Positions 26,786 through 37,499 of a stretch of 64,000 nt of DNA are shown piece after piece. This stretch comes from Tepidimonas aquatica (GTDB lineage: Bacteria > Pseudomonadota > Gammaproteobacteria > Burkholderiales > Burkholderiaceae_C), in assembly GCF_007556585.1 (NCBI RefSeq), contig NZ_VJNA01000005.1, positions 1 to 64,000 of the forward strand, in the 5' to 3' direction. Both the position numbers and the translations under genes were made by a program. Position 1 is the first letter of the stretch. Every line of letters begins with the position of its first letter. A model generated the notes under the pieces. That model was not told the DNA's origin, did not search any database, and saw only the letters and a program-made list of their open reading frames with translations.

Positions 26786-27832
26786 TCAAGGGTGCGCGGC
26801 CACCCACGCACACGCGGTGGCCTGCAGCGTCGCGGGCGTCACGTCCGGCAGCGGCCACACCGTCGTGGCGACACCACGCGGCAGCGCCCGGCGGTACAGC
26901 GGGTCGTAGTGCAGCGCCATCAACTCGGCGAACAACTCGTCCAGCCGCCCCTGGCGGGCCCACTGCTGCCAGCGTTGCAGCGTGTCGTTGGGGTGCAGGC
27001 CGCGCAGGGCCGCCAGCCGCTGCGCCAGCGCCTCGGGGTCGCGGCCCAGCCAGGCATAGTCCTGCCGCACCAGCGCCAGGCGAGCGGCAAAGGGCACTTC
27101 AAGCTCGACGCGCGGCGCACGCTGGATGGCGTCGGCCAGCGTCGTGGGCAGTTGCACCGTGCCGATTTTGCGACTTTCTGCTTCAACCCACACGGGCCGC
27201 GTCGGCTCCAGGCGGCGCAGCGCGTCGACCAAGGCGCTGTCGAACGCTTTTTGGCTGGGTTGTGGCTGACCGTCGGGCCACGCCCCCAGGATCGAGCCGC
27301 GGTGATGCGCCAGCCCCTCCAGATCCAGCACCTGCGCGCCTTGCTGCGCCAGCGCGTGCAGCAGCCGCGTCTTGCCGCTGCCGGTGGGGCCGGCCAGCAC
27401 CCGCCACGTCAGCCGTGGCGGCAGCGCGTCGAGCTGCTGCACCACCCAGCGCCGGTACGCTTTGTAGCCACCCTGGAGCTGCGCCGCTGCCCAGCCGATT
27501 TGCCGCAGCCACAGCACGAAGGCGCCGCTGCGCTGCCCACCGCGCCAGCAGTACACCAACGGCCGCCATGCGGCGGGCTTGTCAGCCATCAGACGCTGCA
27601 CGTGCTGCGCGATGTTGCGCGCCACCCACACGCCACCCAGGCGGCGGGCCTCAAACGGACCGCGCTGCTTGTACAGGGTGCCGACAATGCGGCGCTCGTC
27701 ATCGCTGAGCACCGGGGCGCTGACCGCACCGGGGATATGGTCCAGCGCGTACTCGGCGGGGCTGCGCGCGTCCAGCACGGTGTCGAACGCGTGCAGCGCG
27801 TCGAGCGTCACAATAGCGGGTGCATGGGCCAT
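26786..27832 (-). CDS. mnmH: tRNA 2-selenouridine synthase
   Basis: Replaces sulfur by selenium at the wobble 2-thiouridine of Lys, Glu and Gln tRNAs, using selenophosphate and a geranylated intermediate. The 348-residue protein has an N-terminal rhodanese domain (LDARSPAEYALDHIPGA; catalytic cysteine in YCWRGGQRSGA) and a C-terminal P-loop domain (LAGPTGSGKTRLL). The ATG at 27832 was chosen because it starts MAHAPAIVTLDALHAFD. It is divergent from selD with 69 bp between the starts. Confidence 0.93.
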   Translation of the reverse strand: MAHAPAIVTLDALHAFDTVLDARSPAEYALDHIPGAVSAPVLSDDERRIVGTLYKQRGPFEARRLGGVWVARNIAQHVQRLMADKPAAWRPLVYCWRGGQRSGAFVLWLRQIGWAAAQLQGGYKAYRRWVVQQLDALPPRLTWRVLAGPTGSGKTRLLHALAQQGAQVLDLEGLAHHRGSILGAWPDGQPQPSQKAFDSALVDALRRLEPTRPVWVEAESRKIGTVQLPTTLADAIQRAPRVELEVPFAARLALVRQDYAWLGRDPEALAQRLAALRGLHPNDTLQRWQQWARQGRLDELFAELMALHYDPLYRRALPRGVATTVWPLPDVTPATLQATACAWVAAHP

Positions 27833-27901
27833 GGCTGCGATTCCAATGCGGTGGCGGGCCTGTGTGTTGACAGTCAACCTCCATCCACCCCGAGCGACAC
27901 C

Positions 27902-28978
27902 ATGTCCAGCGAAGCACGCGACCCCAACCGGCTGACCCAGTGGGCCCACGGCGGCGGCTGTGGCTGCAAAATCGCCCCCGCCGTGCTGCAACGCCTGCTG
28001 GCCCAGGTGCCGGCGCACCTGATGCCGCCGGAGCTTCTGGTGGGCACGGCCACCAGCGACGATGCGGCAGTCTACCGCCTGCGCGACGACTTGGCGCTGG
28101 TGGCCACGACCGACTTTTTCACGCCCGTGGTGGACGACGCCTACGACTTTGGCGCCATCGCCGCCACCAACGCGCTGTCCGACGTGTACGCGATGGGCGG
28201 TGAGCCGCTGCTGGCGCTGGCGCTGGTGGGCATGCCGGTCAACCAACTGCCGCACGAGGTGATCGGGCGCGTGTTGCAGGGCGGCGCCGACGTGTGCCGC
28301 CAAGCGGGCGTGGTGCTGGCGGGCGGCCACTCGATCGACACGGTGGAGCCGATCTACGGGCTGGCCGCCATCGGCACGGTGCACCCGGCGCGGCTCAAAA
28401 CCAACGCCGGCGCGCAGCCGGGCGATGTGCTGGTGCTGGGCAAACCGCTGGGCATCGGGGTGCTGTCGGCGGCGCTCAAAAAGGGCCTGCTCAGCGCCGA
28501 TGGTTACCAGGAGATGCGCCGCTGGACGACGCTGCTCAACCGCGCCGGTGCCACCCTAGGGGCGTTGCCGGACGTGCACGCGATGACGGACGTGACCGGG
28601 TTTGGTCTGGCCGGGCACCTGCTGGAGGTCTGCCGCGCCGCGGCGGTGCAGGCCACCGTGCAGGCCAGCGCGTTGCCGGTGCTGCCGATCAGCCGCACGT
28701 TGCTGGCGCAAGGGGTGGCCACCGGCGCTGCGGGACGCAACTGGGCCAGTTACGGCGACGCGGTGGACCTTGGCGCCGTGGCCGCGGACGAGCGCGGCAC
28801 CCTGCAAGCCATCTTGACCGACCCGCAAACCAGCGGCGGGCTGCTGGTGGCGTGCGCGCCGCAGGCGCTGGACGCGGTGCAGGCGGCGTTGGCCGCCGCG
28901 CAAGGGCAACCCGGCTGGGTCATCGGCCGGGTGGAGGCGCTGCCGCCCGGCGCGCCCGCCACCGTGCGCGTGGTGTAG
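27902..28978 (+). CDS. selD: Selenide, water dikinase (selenophosphate synthase)
   Basis: Makes selenophosphate from selenide and ATP. The 358-residue product has the catalytic segment HGGGCGCKI with Cys20 and Lys23, i.e. the cysteine rather than selenocysteine form. It continues with DDAAVYRL, VATTDFFTPVVDD, LAGGHSIDTVEPIYG and a C-terminal AIRS domain (MTDVTGFGLAGHLLE, LTDPQTSGGLLVA). Pairing with mnmH shows use for tRNA selenouridine; no selA/selB is in the window. Confidence 0.95.
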   Translation: MSSEARDPNRLTQWAHGGGCGCKIAPAVLQRLLAQVPAHLMPPELLVGTATSDDAAVYRLRDDLALVATTDFFTPVVDDAYDFGAIAATNALSDVYAMGGEPLLALALVGMPVNQLPHEVIGRVLQGGADVCRQAGVVLAGGHSIDTVEPIYGLAAIGTVHPARLKTNAGAQPGDVLVLGKPLGIGVLSAALKKGLLSADGYQEMRRWTTLLNRAGATLGALPDVHAMTDVTGFGLAGHLLEVCRAAAVQATVQASALPVLPISRTLLAQGVATGAAGRNWASYGDAVDLGAVAADERGTLQAILTDPQTSGGLLVACAPQALDAVQAALAAAQGQPGWVIGRVEALPPGAPATVRVV

Positions 28979-28988
28979 CGGCGCGGGC

Positions 28989-29966
28989 TCAGCCGCCTGC
29001 GCCGCGGATGGCCTCGGTGAGCACGCGCGTGTTGTGCCGCATCAGCGCGATGTAGTCCGGCGCCGGTCCCTCGGGGGTCGACAAGGCGTCGGAATACAAC
29101 GGCTGCCGCGACGGACGCACGCCGGCTTCGCGCGCGATGCGCTCGACCAGGCGTGGGTCGCTCAAGCGCTCGACAAACACCGCGCGCACGCCCTCGGCCT
29201 TGATGTGGCGGATCAACCGCGCCACCGCCGCGGCGGATGGCTCGCTGGCCGTGCTCACGCCCTGGGCAGGCAAAAACGTCACCCCATAGGCCTGCGCGTA
29301 GTAGCGAAAGGCATCGTGCGAGGTCACCACCTTGCGCTGCGCGGCGGGGATGGCCTGCCAAGCCGCGCGGATCTCGTCGTCCAGCGCTTGCAACCGGGCG
29401 CGGTAGTCGGCCGCGCGCTGCCGGTACCCGGCGCACCCGCCCGCGTCCAGCCGGCACAGCGCCTGCTCGATGCGCTGGACGTAATGCAAAACATTGCGCA
29501 CGTCCTGCCACGCGTGCGGGTCATGCTCGCCGTCATCGTGATCGTGACCGTGCGCGTGGACCGCGTCGCGCTTGCCAGCCCCGGCGGCCGGCAACGGTGT
29601 CAACCCGTCGGTGACGCGCAGCAGCTCGCCGCGGTAGCCGGCGCTGCGCATCAGCCGCTCCAGCCACCCCTCAAAACCAAGGCCATTGGCAACCAGCAAA
29701 CGCGCCGCGCTCACCGCCCGCACGTCGGCCGGCGTCGGGTGGTAGGCGTGCGCGTCGGCCTGTGGCCCCACCAGCGCGCGCACCTGCACGCGCTCGCCGC
29801 CCACCTGCCGCACCAAATCGGCCAGAATGCTGAAACTGGTCACCACCGGCAAGGGCGCCTGCGCCCGCACGGGCAGCGCCACGCTCAGGGCCACCGCACC
29901 GGCGGCCGCCAGCCACGGGCGTCGGCGCACATTGGTCATCCCAAGAACATCGCCCCAAAGCTTCAT
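28989..29966 (-). CDS. Zinc/manganese-type metal ABC transporter substrate-binding protein (ZnuA-like)
   Basis: This 325-residue cluster A-I binding protein has an N-terminal signal sequence (hydrophobic AAAGAVALSVALPV, cleavage near VRAQA). Metal ligands are seen in HAYHPTPADV, HDPHAWQDV and SHDAFRYYA. A His/Asp-rich loop HAHGHDHDDGEHD is typical of zinc-binding members. The start at 29966 is fixed by AGGAGG seven bases upstream; a later ATG (29939) would shorten the signal peptide. No permease or ATPase gene is adjacent, so it works with an ABC unit encoded elsewhere or has another metal-scavenging role. Confidence 0.88.
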   Translation of the reverse strand: MKLWGDVLGMTNVRRRPWLAAAGAVALSVALPVRAQAPLPVVTSFSILADLVRQVGGERVQVRALVGPQADAHAYHPTPADVRAVSAARLLVANGLGFEGWLERLMRSAGYRGELLRVTDGLTPLPAAGAGKRDAVHAHGHDHDDGEHDPHAWQDVRNVLHYVQRIEQALCRLDAGGCAGYRQRAADYRARLQALDDEIRAAWQAIPAAQRKVVTSHDAFRYYAQAYGVTFLPAQGVSTASEPSAAAVARLIRHIKAEGVRAVFVERLSDPRLVERIAREAGVRPSRQPLYSDALSTPEGPAPDYIALMRHNTRVLTEAIRGAGG

Positions 29967-30099
29967 GCACCGTACCTCCTGATCGGGCGCGTCGCGGATC
30001 GGCCCACCAACCAGCCCGCGGGGAACCGCCCCGCACGGCCGCCCATGCCAACGCAGCCCCACCCCACCAGCGTAGCCAAGCTGTCAAGAGGCGACCGCA

Positions 30100-32016
<1,917 letters not shown>

Positions 32017-32080
32017 AACGTTGACCTCCTTGGTGGTACGGATGGGGCGCAGCGTACGCCGGCCAACCCGACGTGTGTTT

Positions 32081-32109
32081 TTGATTAATGCTTGTTTTTG
32101 GAATAATAT
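32081..32109 (+). promoter_or_regulatory. Sigma70-type promoter of the Lrp-family gene
   Basis: TTGATT (32081-32086), 17 bp, TAATAT (32104-32109) lies in a strikingly AT-rich stretch (about 32071-32156). The transcript start would be near 32116, about 40 bp before the ATG. The region also faces glmS, and its AT-rich symmetry would suit Lrp binding. Confidence 0.6.
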
Positions 32110-32156
32110 TTCGTGAAGATAGAATTTGTACTTAATATTTTACCAAAGACATTTCC

Positions 32157-32660
32157 ATGAAAGATTCTTCCATCGATGCGATCGACATCGCGCTGCTGGA
32201 CGCGCTGCAAGACGATGCCAGCCTGTCGTGGGCGGCGCTGGGGCAACGCTGCGGCGTGTCAGCCCCCACGGCGCTGCGGCGGATACGCCGGCTGCAGCAG
32301 CTTGGCCTGATCGAGCGCCACACCGTCGTGCTGCGCCCCGAGCGCTTGGCCGCCTGGCTCGGGCAGGGCCTGACCGCCATCGTCGAAGTGGCGCTGGAGC
32401 AACAGGGCGCGGAGCACCTGCAGGCGTTCGAGCAACGCGCCGTGGCCGAACGCGCGGTGCAGCAGTGCTACCGCGTCAGCGCCGGGCCGGACTTCGTGCT
32501 GGTGGTCGCGGTGCCCGACATGGCCGCGTACCACGCGCTGGCGCAGCGCCTGTTCACCCAGGCTGGCAACGTGCGCCACGTCAAGGCCTACTTCAGCGTG
32601 CACCGTGCCAAATTCGACCCGCGTCTGCCGCTGCCCACGGCCATGGTGGGTGACGTATGA
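32157..32660 (+). CDS. Lrp/AsnC family transcriptional regulator
   Basis: This 167-residue protein has an N-terminal winged HTH (IDIALLDALQDDAS ... CGVSAPTALRRIRRLQQLGLI) and a C-terminal RAM ligand-sensing domain (CYRVSAGPDFVLVVAVPDM). It is divergent from glmS; by position it may control itself and glmS, but the effector is unknown. ATG 32157 sits about 40 nt after the predicted transcription start. Confidence 0.88.
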   Translation: MKDSSIDAIDIALLDALQDDASLSWAALGQRCGVSAPTALRRIRRLQQLGLIERHTVVLRPERLAAWLGQGLTAIVEVALEQQGAEHLQAFEQRAVAERAVQQCYRVSAGPDFVLVVAVPDMAAYHALAQRLFTQAGNVRHVKAYFSVHRAKFDPRLPLPTAMVGDV

Positions 32661-32694
32661 TGATGCGGAGTTCGGTCACCGGTGGAGGCACACG

Positions 32695-33150
32695 ATGAAA
32701 CACTTGACCGGCTGGGTGGGCCACGCCGCATTGGTCGTGGCGCTGCTGGCGGCGCCGCTGGTCACCGCCGCGCAGGAGCTCGTCAGCGTGCGTGCCGCGG
32801 TGGCCAACCTGCGTGCGGGGCCGGGCACCGACACCGAGGTGCGCTGGCAACTGCGCCGGGGCTTCCCCTTGCAGGTGCTGCAACGGCAAGGCAGCTGGCT
32901 GCAGGTGCGCGACTTCGAGGGTGATGAAGGCTGGGTGGCCGCGGCGCTGACCGGTCCCGCCCGCCATCATGTGGTGCGGGCGCGCGTGCTCAACCTGCGC
33001 AGCGGGCCAGGCACCCAACACCCCGTGGTCGGCACGGCACGTTACGGCGACGTGCTCCCCACGCTGCGCCGCGCAGGCGACTGGGTACAGCTGCGTGGCC
33101 CCAACGGCCAGCCGGTGTGGGCCGCCGCGGAGTACCTATGGGGCTGGTAA
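32695..33150 (+). CDS. Secreted SH3-domain (SH3b) protein
   Basis: This 151-residue exported protein has a signal peptide at about 1-25 (ALVVALLAAPLVTAAQ) and two bacterial SH3 repeats, each with the NLR-GPG core (VANLRAGPGTDTEVRW; VLNLRSGPGTQHPVVG) and a WLQVRDFEGDEGWV-type end. Such proteins usually bind cell wall material. The second repeat ends at the C-terminus (VWAAAEYLWGW). ATG 32695 is preceded by GGAGG; the Lrp-type gene ends 34 bp upstream. Confidence 0.85.
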   Translation: MKHLTGWVGHAALVVALLAAPLVTAAQELVSVRAAVANLRAGPGTDTEVRWQLRRGFPLQVLQRQGSWLQVRDFEGDEGWVAAALTGPARHHVVRARVLNLRSGPGTQHPVVGTARYGDVLPTLRRAGDWVQLRGPNGQPVWAAAEYLWGW

Positions 33151-33174
33151 GCACGGCGCGGCGCACCGGCACCG

Positions 33175-34623
33175 TCAGGATGATGCGCTGCCGCCCTTGC
33201 GCGGGCGCTGCCAGCCCGGCACCGTGACGGGCTTGGCGCGCGCCACGGTCAGCGCCCCCGGGGGTGTGTCCTTGGTGATCGTGCTGCCGGCGCCGATCGT
33301 GCCCCCCGCCCCCAGCGTCACCGGCGCCACCAGCACGCAGTTGCTGCCCACGTGCACGTCGTCGCCGATGACGGTGCGGTGCTTGCGTGCGCCGTCGTAA
33401 TTGGCGGTGATGCTGCCAGCGCCGTAGTTGACGCGCTCGCCCACGGTGGCATCGCCCAGGTAGGCCAGGTGGTTGGCCTTGGCCCCTGCGGCCAGCGTGC
33501 TGTTTTTGATCTCGACAAAGTTGCCCACGTGCACCTCCGGGCCGAGCTGCGCGCCCGGCCGCAGGCGGGCAAACGGTCCCACCTGGGCGCGCGGCCCCAC
33601 CACGACGCCTTCGCGCCCGCCGTCGATGTGCGTGAACGGGGCGAGCTGCGCGCCGGCCTCGATGCGGGCGTTGGCCACGACGCAGTACGCACCCACGCGC
33701 ACGCCCTCGCCCAGTTCGACGCGGCCTTCAAAGACGCAGCCGACGTCGATGTCGACATCGGGCGCGCACACCAGCTCGCCACGCACGTCGAGCCGCGCGG
33801 GGTCGACCAGCCGCACCCCTTGCGCCAGCAGCGCCTCGGCCACGCGACGCTGGTGAGCGCGCTCCAGCGCCGCGAGCTGCGCCGGACTGTTGACGCCAGC
33901 CACCTGCACCACGTCGTCGATGCGGTGCGCCACCACCGCCGCGCCGTCGGCCACCGCGTGGCGCACCACATCGGTCAGGTAGTACTCGCCCTGGGCGTTG
34001 CGGTTGTCAAGCCGCTGCAGCCATGCCCGCAGCCGGGCTGCCGGGGCGGCCAAGATACCACTGTACACCTCGGTGATGCGGCGCTGCTCGGCGCTGGCAT
34101 CCTTCTCTTCGACAATGGCGGTGATGCGCCCCTGCGCATCGCGCAGCACGCGCCCGTAGCCGTGGGGGTCGTCCATCGTCACCGTCAGCAGCGCCAGCGC
34201 GTGCTGGGCACCGGCCGCCGCCTGCGCCTGCAGCAGCGCCTGCAGCGTGGCCGGTGCGGTCAGCGGCACGTCGCCGCTGAGCACCAGCACGACGCCATCG
34301 TCGTCCAGCACCGGCATGGCCTGCTGCACCGCGTGGCCCGTGCCCAACTGCGGCTGCTGCAACACCGGGCGCACCGCCAGGCCCGGCGCCAGCTGCGGCA
34401 GCGCGGCCTGCACGGCTTGGGCTTCGTGCCCCGTGACCACCACCACCTGCCGCGCCGCCAGCGCCTGCGCCAGCCCCAGCACGTGCCCGAGCAGTGGCCG
34501 CCCCGCCAGGCGGTGCAACACCTTGGGCGTGCGGCTTTTCATGCGCGTGCCTTTGCCCGCCGCCAAAATCACCACGTCCAGCGGCACCGGCGGCCCGTAC
34601 CCAGTGTGTTCCTGGCTCAACAT
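33175..34623 (-). CDS. glmU: Bifunctional GlmU (GlcN-1-P acetyltransferase / GlcNAc-1-P uridyltransferase)
   Basis: Catalyses the last two steps to UDP-GlcNAc. The 482-residue product has an N-terminal uridyltransferase domain (VVILAAGKGTRMKS, LSGDVPLT, NAQGEYYLTDVV) and a C-terminal left-handed beta-helix acetyltransferase domain (VHVGNFVEIKNSTL, NHLAYLGDATVG, NYDGARKHRTVIGD). ATG 34623 is preceded by AAGGAGG. A GATAAT -10-like box on the same strand is at 34681-34686, although no convincing -35 is seen. Confidence 0.96.
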   Translation of the reverse strand: MLSQEHTGYGPPVPLDVVILAAGKGTRMKSRTPKVLHRLAGRPLLGHVLGLAQALAARQVVVVTGHEAQAVQAALPQLAPGLAVRPVLQQPQLGTGHAVQQAMPVLDDDGVVLVLSGDVPLTAPATLQALLQAQAAAGAQHALALLTVTMDDPHGYGRVLRDAQGRITAIVEEKDASAEQRRITEVYSGILAAPAARLRAWLQRLDNRNAQGEYYLTDVVRHAVADGAAVVAHRIDDVVQVAGVNSPAQLAALERAHQRRVAEALLAQGVRLVDPARLDVRGELVCAPDVDIDVGCVFEGRVELGEGVRVGAYCVVANARIEAGAQLAPFTHIDGGREGVVVGPRAQVGPFARLRPGAQLGPEVHVGNFVEIKNSTLAAGAKANHLAYLGDATVGERVNYGAGSITANYDGARKHRTVIGDDVHVGSNCVLVAPVTLGAGGTIGAGSTITKDTPPGALTVARAKPVTVPGWQRPRKGGSASS

Positions 34624-34723
34624 CAACCTCCTTGTACGATGGGCGACGCGCAGCCCGGTGGGCTGGCGCACGCCAACCGCATTATCCTAAGCAGTCTCAC
34701 CCTACACCTGCGGCACCACACCC

Positions 34724-35668
34724 ATGAACACCCACCCCAACCCCACCGCCCCCTGGCCGCGCTTTGCCGTGTTGGGCGCAGGCGCCGTCGGCGGCTACTA
34801 CGGCGGCTTGCTGGCGCGCGCGGGCGTGCCGGTGGTGCTGATCGGACGGCCGGCCTTCGTCGCCGCGGTGCAAGCGCAGGGTGGCCTGCGGCTGCACACC
34901 GCCACGTTCGACGCCTGCATCCCCGTGGCGGTGGCCAGCGACGCGCAGGCCGCCGCCGGCGCCGACGTGGTGCTGGTGTGCGTCAAATCCGGCGACACCG
35001 AAGCCGCGGGCGCGGCGCTGCGGCCCCACCTGGGCGCCGACACGGTGGTGCTGAGCCTGCAAAACGGCGTGGACAACGCCCAGCGGCTGGCGCGCGTGCT
35101 GGGGCGGCCCGTGGTGCCGGTGGTGGTGTATGTGGCCGCAGGCGTTGAGGCGCCGGGGTACGTGCGCCACCACGGGCGCGGCGAGCTGGTGCTGGCGCCG
35201 TTTGCAGGCGCCGAGCGCGTGCAGGCGGCGCTGGCGCACGCGGAGGTACCGACCTCGGTGTCGACGCAGGTGCCGCAGGCGCTGTGGTCCAAGCTCGTCG
35301 TCAACTGCGCTTACAACGCGCTCTCAGCCATCGCCGCACGGCCTTATGGCTGGCTGTGGGCGCAGCCAGGCGTGCCGGCGCTGCTGGACCAGGTGGTGCA
35401 GGAGTGCGTGGCGGTGGCCGCGGCCGAGGGCATCGCACTCGACGCTGCGGCGCTGCACACCGAGGTCGAGCGCATCGCCCACAGCATGGCCACCCAGTTG
35501 TCGTCCACCGCGCGCGACCTGCTGCGCGGCCACCCCACCGAGATCGACCATCTCAACGGCCACGTGGTGGCACGGGCGCACGCGCACGGCATGAGCGCGC
35601 CGGTCAACCAGGCCCTGACCACGCTGGTGCACGTGCTGCAGCGCGCCCGCGCCGAAGCCGCCGCGTAA
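34724..35668 (+). CDS. panE: 2-Dehydropantoate 2-reductase (ketopantoate reductase)
   Basis: NADPH-dependent reduction of ketopantoate to pantoate for coenzyme A. The 314-residue product has the Rossmann start FAVLGAGAVGGYYGGLLARAG. The catalytic region includes SKLVVNCAYNALSAI with the lysine, and the C-terminal helical domain has STARDLLRGHPTEIDHLNG. Orphan paralogues of this family can act on other 2-keto acids, so a panE role is likely but not certain. Confidence 0.85.
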   Translation: MNTHPNPTAPWPRFAVLGAGAVGGYYGGLLARAGVPVVLIGRPAFVAAVQAQGGLRLHTATFDACIPVAVASDAQAAAGADVVLVCVKSGDTEAAGAALRPHLGADTVVLSLQNGVDNAQRLARVLGRPVVPVVVYVAAGVEAPGYVRHHGRGELVLAPFAGAERVQAALAHAEVPTSVSTQVPQALWSKLVVNCAYNALSAIAARPYGWLWAQPGVPALLDQVVQECVAVAAAEGIALDAAALHTEVERIAHSMATQLSSTARDLLRGHPTEIDHLNGHVVARAHAHGMSAPVNQALTTLVHVLQRARAEAAA

Positions 35669-35714
35669 CGCCCCGCCCGCACTGCGGGACGGCGCTGCTG
35701 CGACAATGGCGGGT

Positions 35715-36563
35715 ATGCAAGATACGTACGTACTGACCCTTTCGTGCCAAGACCGGCCGGGCATCGTGCACGCGGTGTCGGGCTTTTTGCTGGAGCTGGG
35801 CGGCAACATCGAAGAGGCCGCGCAATTCAACGACCGCGACAGTGGGCGCTTTTTCATGCGGGTGCAGTTCACCTGCCCCGGGCAAGAGGTGACGTCCCTG
35901 CGCGGCGCGGTGCAGGACTTTGGTCACCAGCACGGCATGGACTGCCGGCTGCACCCCTGGCACGAACCCATGCGCACCGTCATCTTCGTCAGCCAGCAGG
36001 GCCACTGCCTCAACGACCTGCTGTTTCGCTGGAAAAGCGGTCTGCTGCGGCTGGACATTCGCGCCATCATCAGCAACCATCGTGACTTTTACCAGCTCGC
36101 GGCCAGCTACAACGTGCCGTTTCACCACATTCCGGTCAGCCCCGGCATCAAGGCGCAGGCCGAGGCACGCCAGCTCGACATCATCGAATCGGAACAAGCC
36201 GAGCTGGTGGTGCTGGCACGCTACATGCAGATCCTCTCCGATGGCATGTGCCAGCACCTGGCGGGCCGCGCCATCAACATCCACCACAGCTTTTTGCCCA
36301 GCTTCAAAGGCGCCAAGCCGTACCACCAGGCGCACGAGCGCGGCGTCAAACTGATCGGGGCCACCGCGCACTACGTCACCGCCGACCTGGACGAAGGCCC
36401 CATCATCGAGCAGGATGTGGCGCGCGTGGACCACAGCATGACGGTCGAGGACCTCACCGCCATCGGCCGCGACACCGAAAGCCAGGTGCTGGCGCGCGCC
36501 GTCAAATGGCACAGTGAGCACCGCGTGCTGCTCAACGGCCAGCGCACCGTTGTGTTCCGCTAA
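35715..36563 (+). CDS. purU: Formyltetrahydrofolate deformylase
   Basis: Hydrolyses 10-formyl-THF to formate and THF. The 282-residue product has an N-terminal ACT domain (YVLTLSCQDRPGIVHAVSGFL) and a C-terminal formyltransferase-fold domain with NINIHHSFLPSFKGAKPY-like residues and ATAHYVTADLDEGPIIEQ containing catalytic His and Asp. The start at 35715 is chosen because it gives the family N-terminus; 35706 is an in-frame alternative adding three residues. The LysR gene begins 15 bp after the stop. Confidence 0.93.
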   Translation: MQDTYVLTLSCQDRPGIVHAVSGFLLELGGNIEEAAQFNDRDSGRFFMRVQFTCPGQEVTSLRGAVQDFGHQHGMDCRLHPWHEPMRTVIFVSQQGHCLNDLLFRWKSGLLRLDIRAIISNHRDFYQLAASYNVPFHHIPVSPGIKAQAEARQLDIIESEQAELVVLARYMQILSDGMCQHLAGRAINIHHSFLPSFKGAKPYHQAHERGVKLIGATAHYVTADLDEGPIIEQDVARVDHSMTVEDLTAIGRDTESQVLARAVKWHSEHRVLLNGQRTVVFR

Positions 36564-36578
36564 ACGGCCCCCGCCCCC

Positions 36579-37451
36579 ATGCCCGCGCCCCGCATTCCGC
36601 CCATCCAGTGCCTGTTGACGTTCGAAGCCCTGGCGCGGCTGCGCAGCGTCACGCAAGCGGCCGACGAGCTGTGCGTCACCCCCAGCGCGGTCAGCCATCG
36701 CATCCGCCAGCTGGAGGAGCAACTGGGCGTCAAGCTCTTTGGTCGCGCCGATTTTTCGCTCACCACCGAAGGCAGCGAATACCTGGCGCAGGTGCGCGAA
36801 GCCTTGGCGGCGCTGCAGCGCTTTCCGAGTCGGCACGCCGCGCCCGGACGGCGCAAGCTGAGGCTGGCGGTCACGCCCACGTTTGCGCGCTCCATCCTGA
36901 TGCCGCGACTGCACCAGTTTGCCGAGGCTTACCCCGAGATCGACCTCACGCTGCAGGTCAGCATCCCGCTGCTGGACGTGGTGGCCGAAGACGCCGACCT
37001 GACGATCCGCTTCGGCACCGGGCGCTACCAGGACGTGGAGTTCATCTGCATCCTCAAGGATGTGGTCACCCCGGTCGCATCGCCAGCGTTCGTGCGCCAG
37101 CACGGCCCGTTCGAGACGCCGCAGGACCTGCAGGGCGTGCCGCTGCTGCGCAGCCCGTTGGAGCCGTGGCGCACGTGGTTTGCCGCGCACCATTTGGACT
37201 GGCCCGAGCCGACCGACGGCTCGCAGTTCAACGACATCGGCTTGATGTGCGACGGCGCCGCCGCCGGTATGGGCGTGGCGCTGGTGCGACTCAAACTCGG
37301 CGCGCCGTGGCTGAACCATGGCACCCTGGTGCGGCTGTACCCGCACAACGTGCCCAGCCCGCACGCCCACTACCTGTGCTGGCGCGCCGGGGCGATGGAG
37401 CGTTGGGAGTGCGCCACTTTCGCAGCCTGGCTGCGTCAGGCGCTGGCCTGA
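36579..37451 (+). CDS. LysR-family transcriptional regulator (GcvA-like)
   Basis: This 290-residue protein has an N-terminal LysR winged HTH (CLLTFEALARLRSVTQAADELCVTPSAVSHRIRQLEEQLG, residues about 11-50) and a periplasmic-binding-like effector domain (LRLAVTPTFARSILMPRL, DLTIRFGTG, GAAAGMGVALVRLKL). It resembles the GcvA subgroup. Same strand as purU and close behind it, so it may be co-transcribed; one-carbon metabolism targets are plausible, which is inference. Confidence 0.85.
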   Translation: MPAPRIPPIQCLLTFEALARLRSVTQAADELCVTPSAVSHRIRQLEEQLGVKLFGRADFSLTTEGSEYLAQVREALAALQRFPSRHAAPGRRKLRLAVTPTFARSILMPRLHQFAEAYPEIDLTLQVSIPLLDVVAEDADLTIRFGTGRYQDVEFICILKDVVTPVASPAFVRQHGPFETPQDLQGVPLLRSPLEPWRTWFAAHHLDWPEPTDGSQFNDIGLMCDGAAAGMGVALVRLKLGAPWLNHGTLVRLYPHNVPSPHAHYLCWRAGAMERWECATFAAWLRQALA

Positions 37452-37499
37452 CGCCGGTGCAGCCGCCGATGCCCGGGCCGCACCGGCCACCGCGGCGCA

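Noticed and set aside
29967-30099. Possible riboswitch or Zur-type leader before the zinc-binding protein gene
   Set aside because: I found a TTGACA-like hexamer but no matching -10, no conserved riboswitch core and no clear palindrome.
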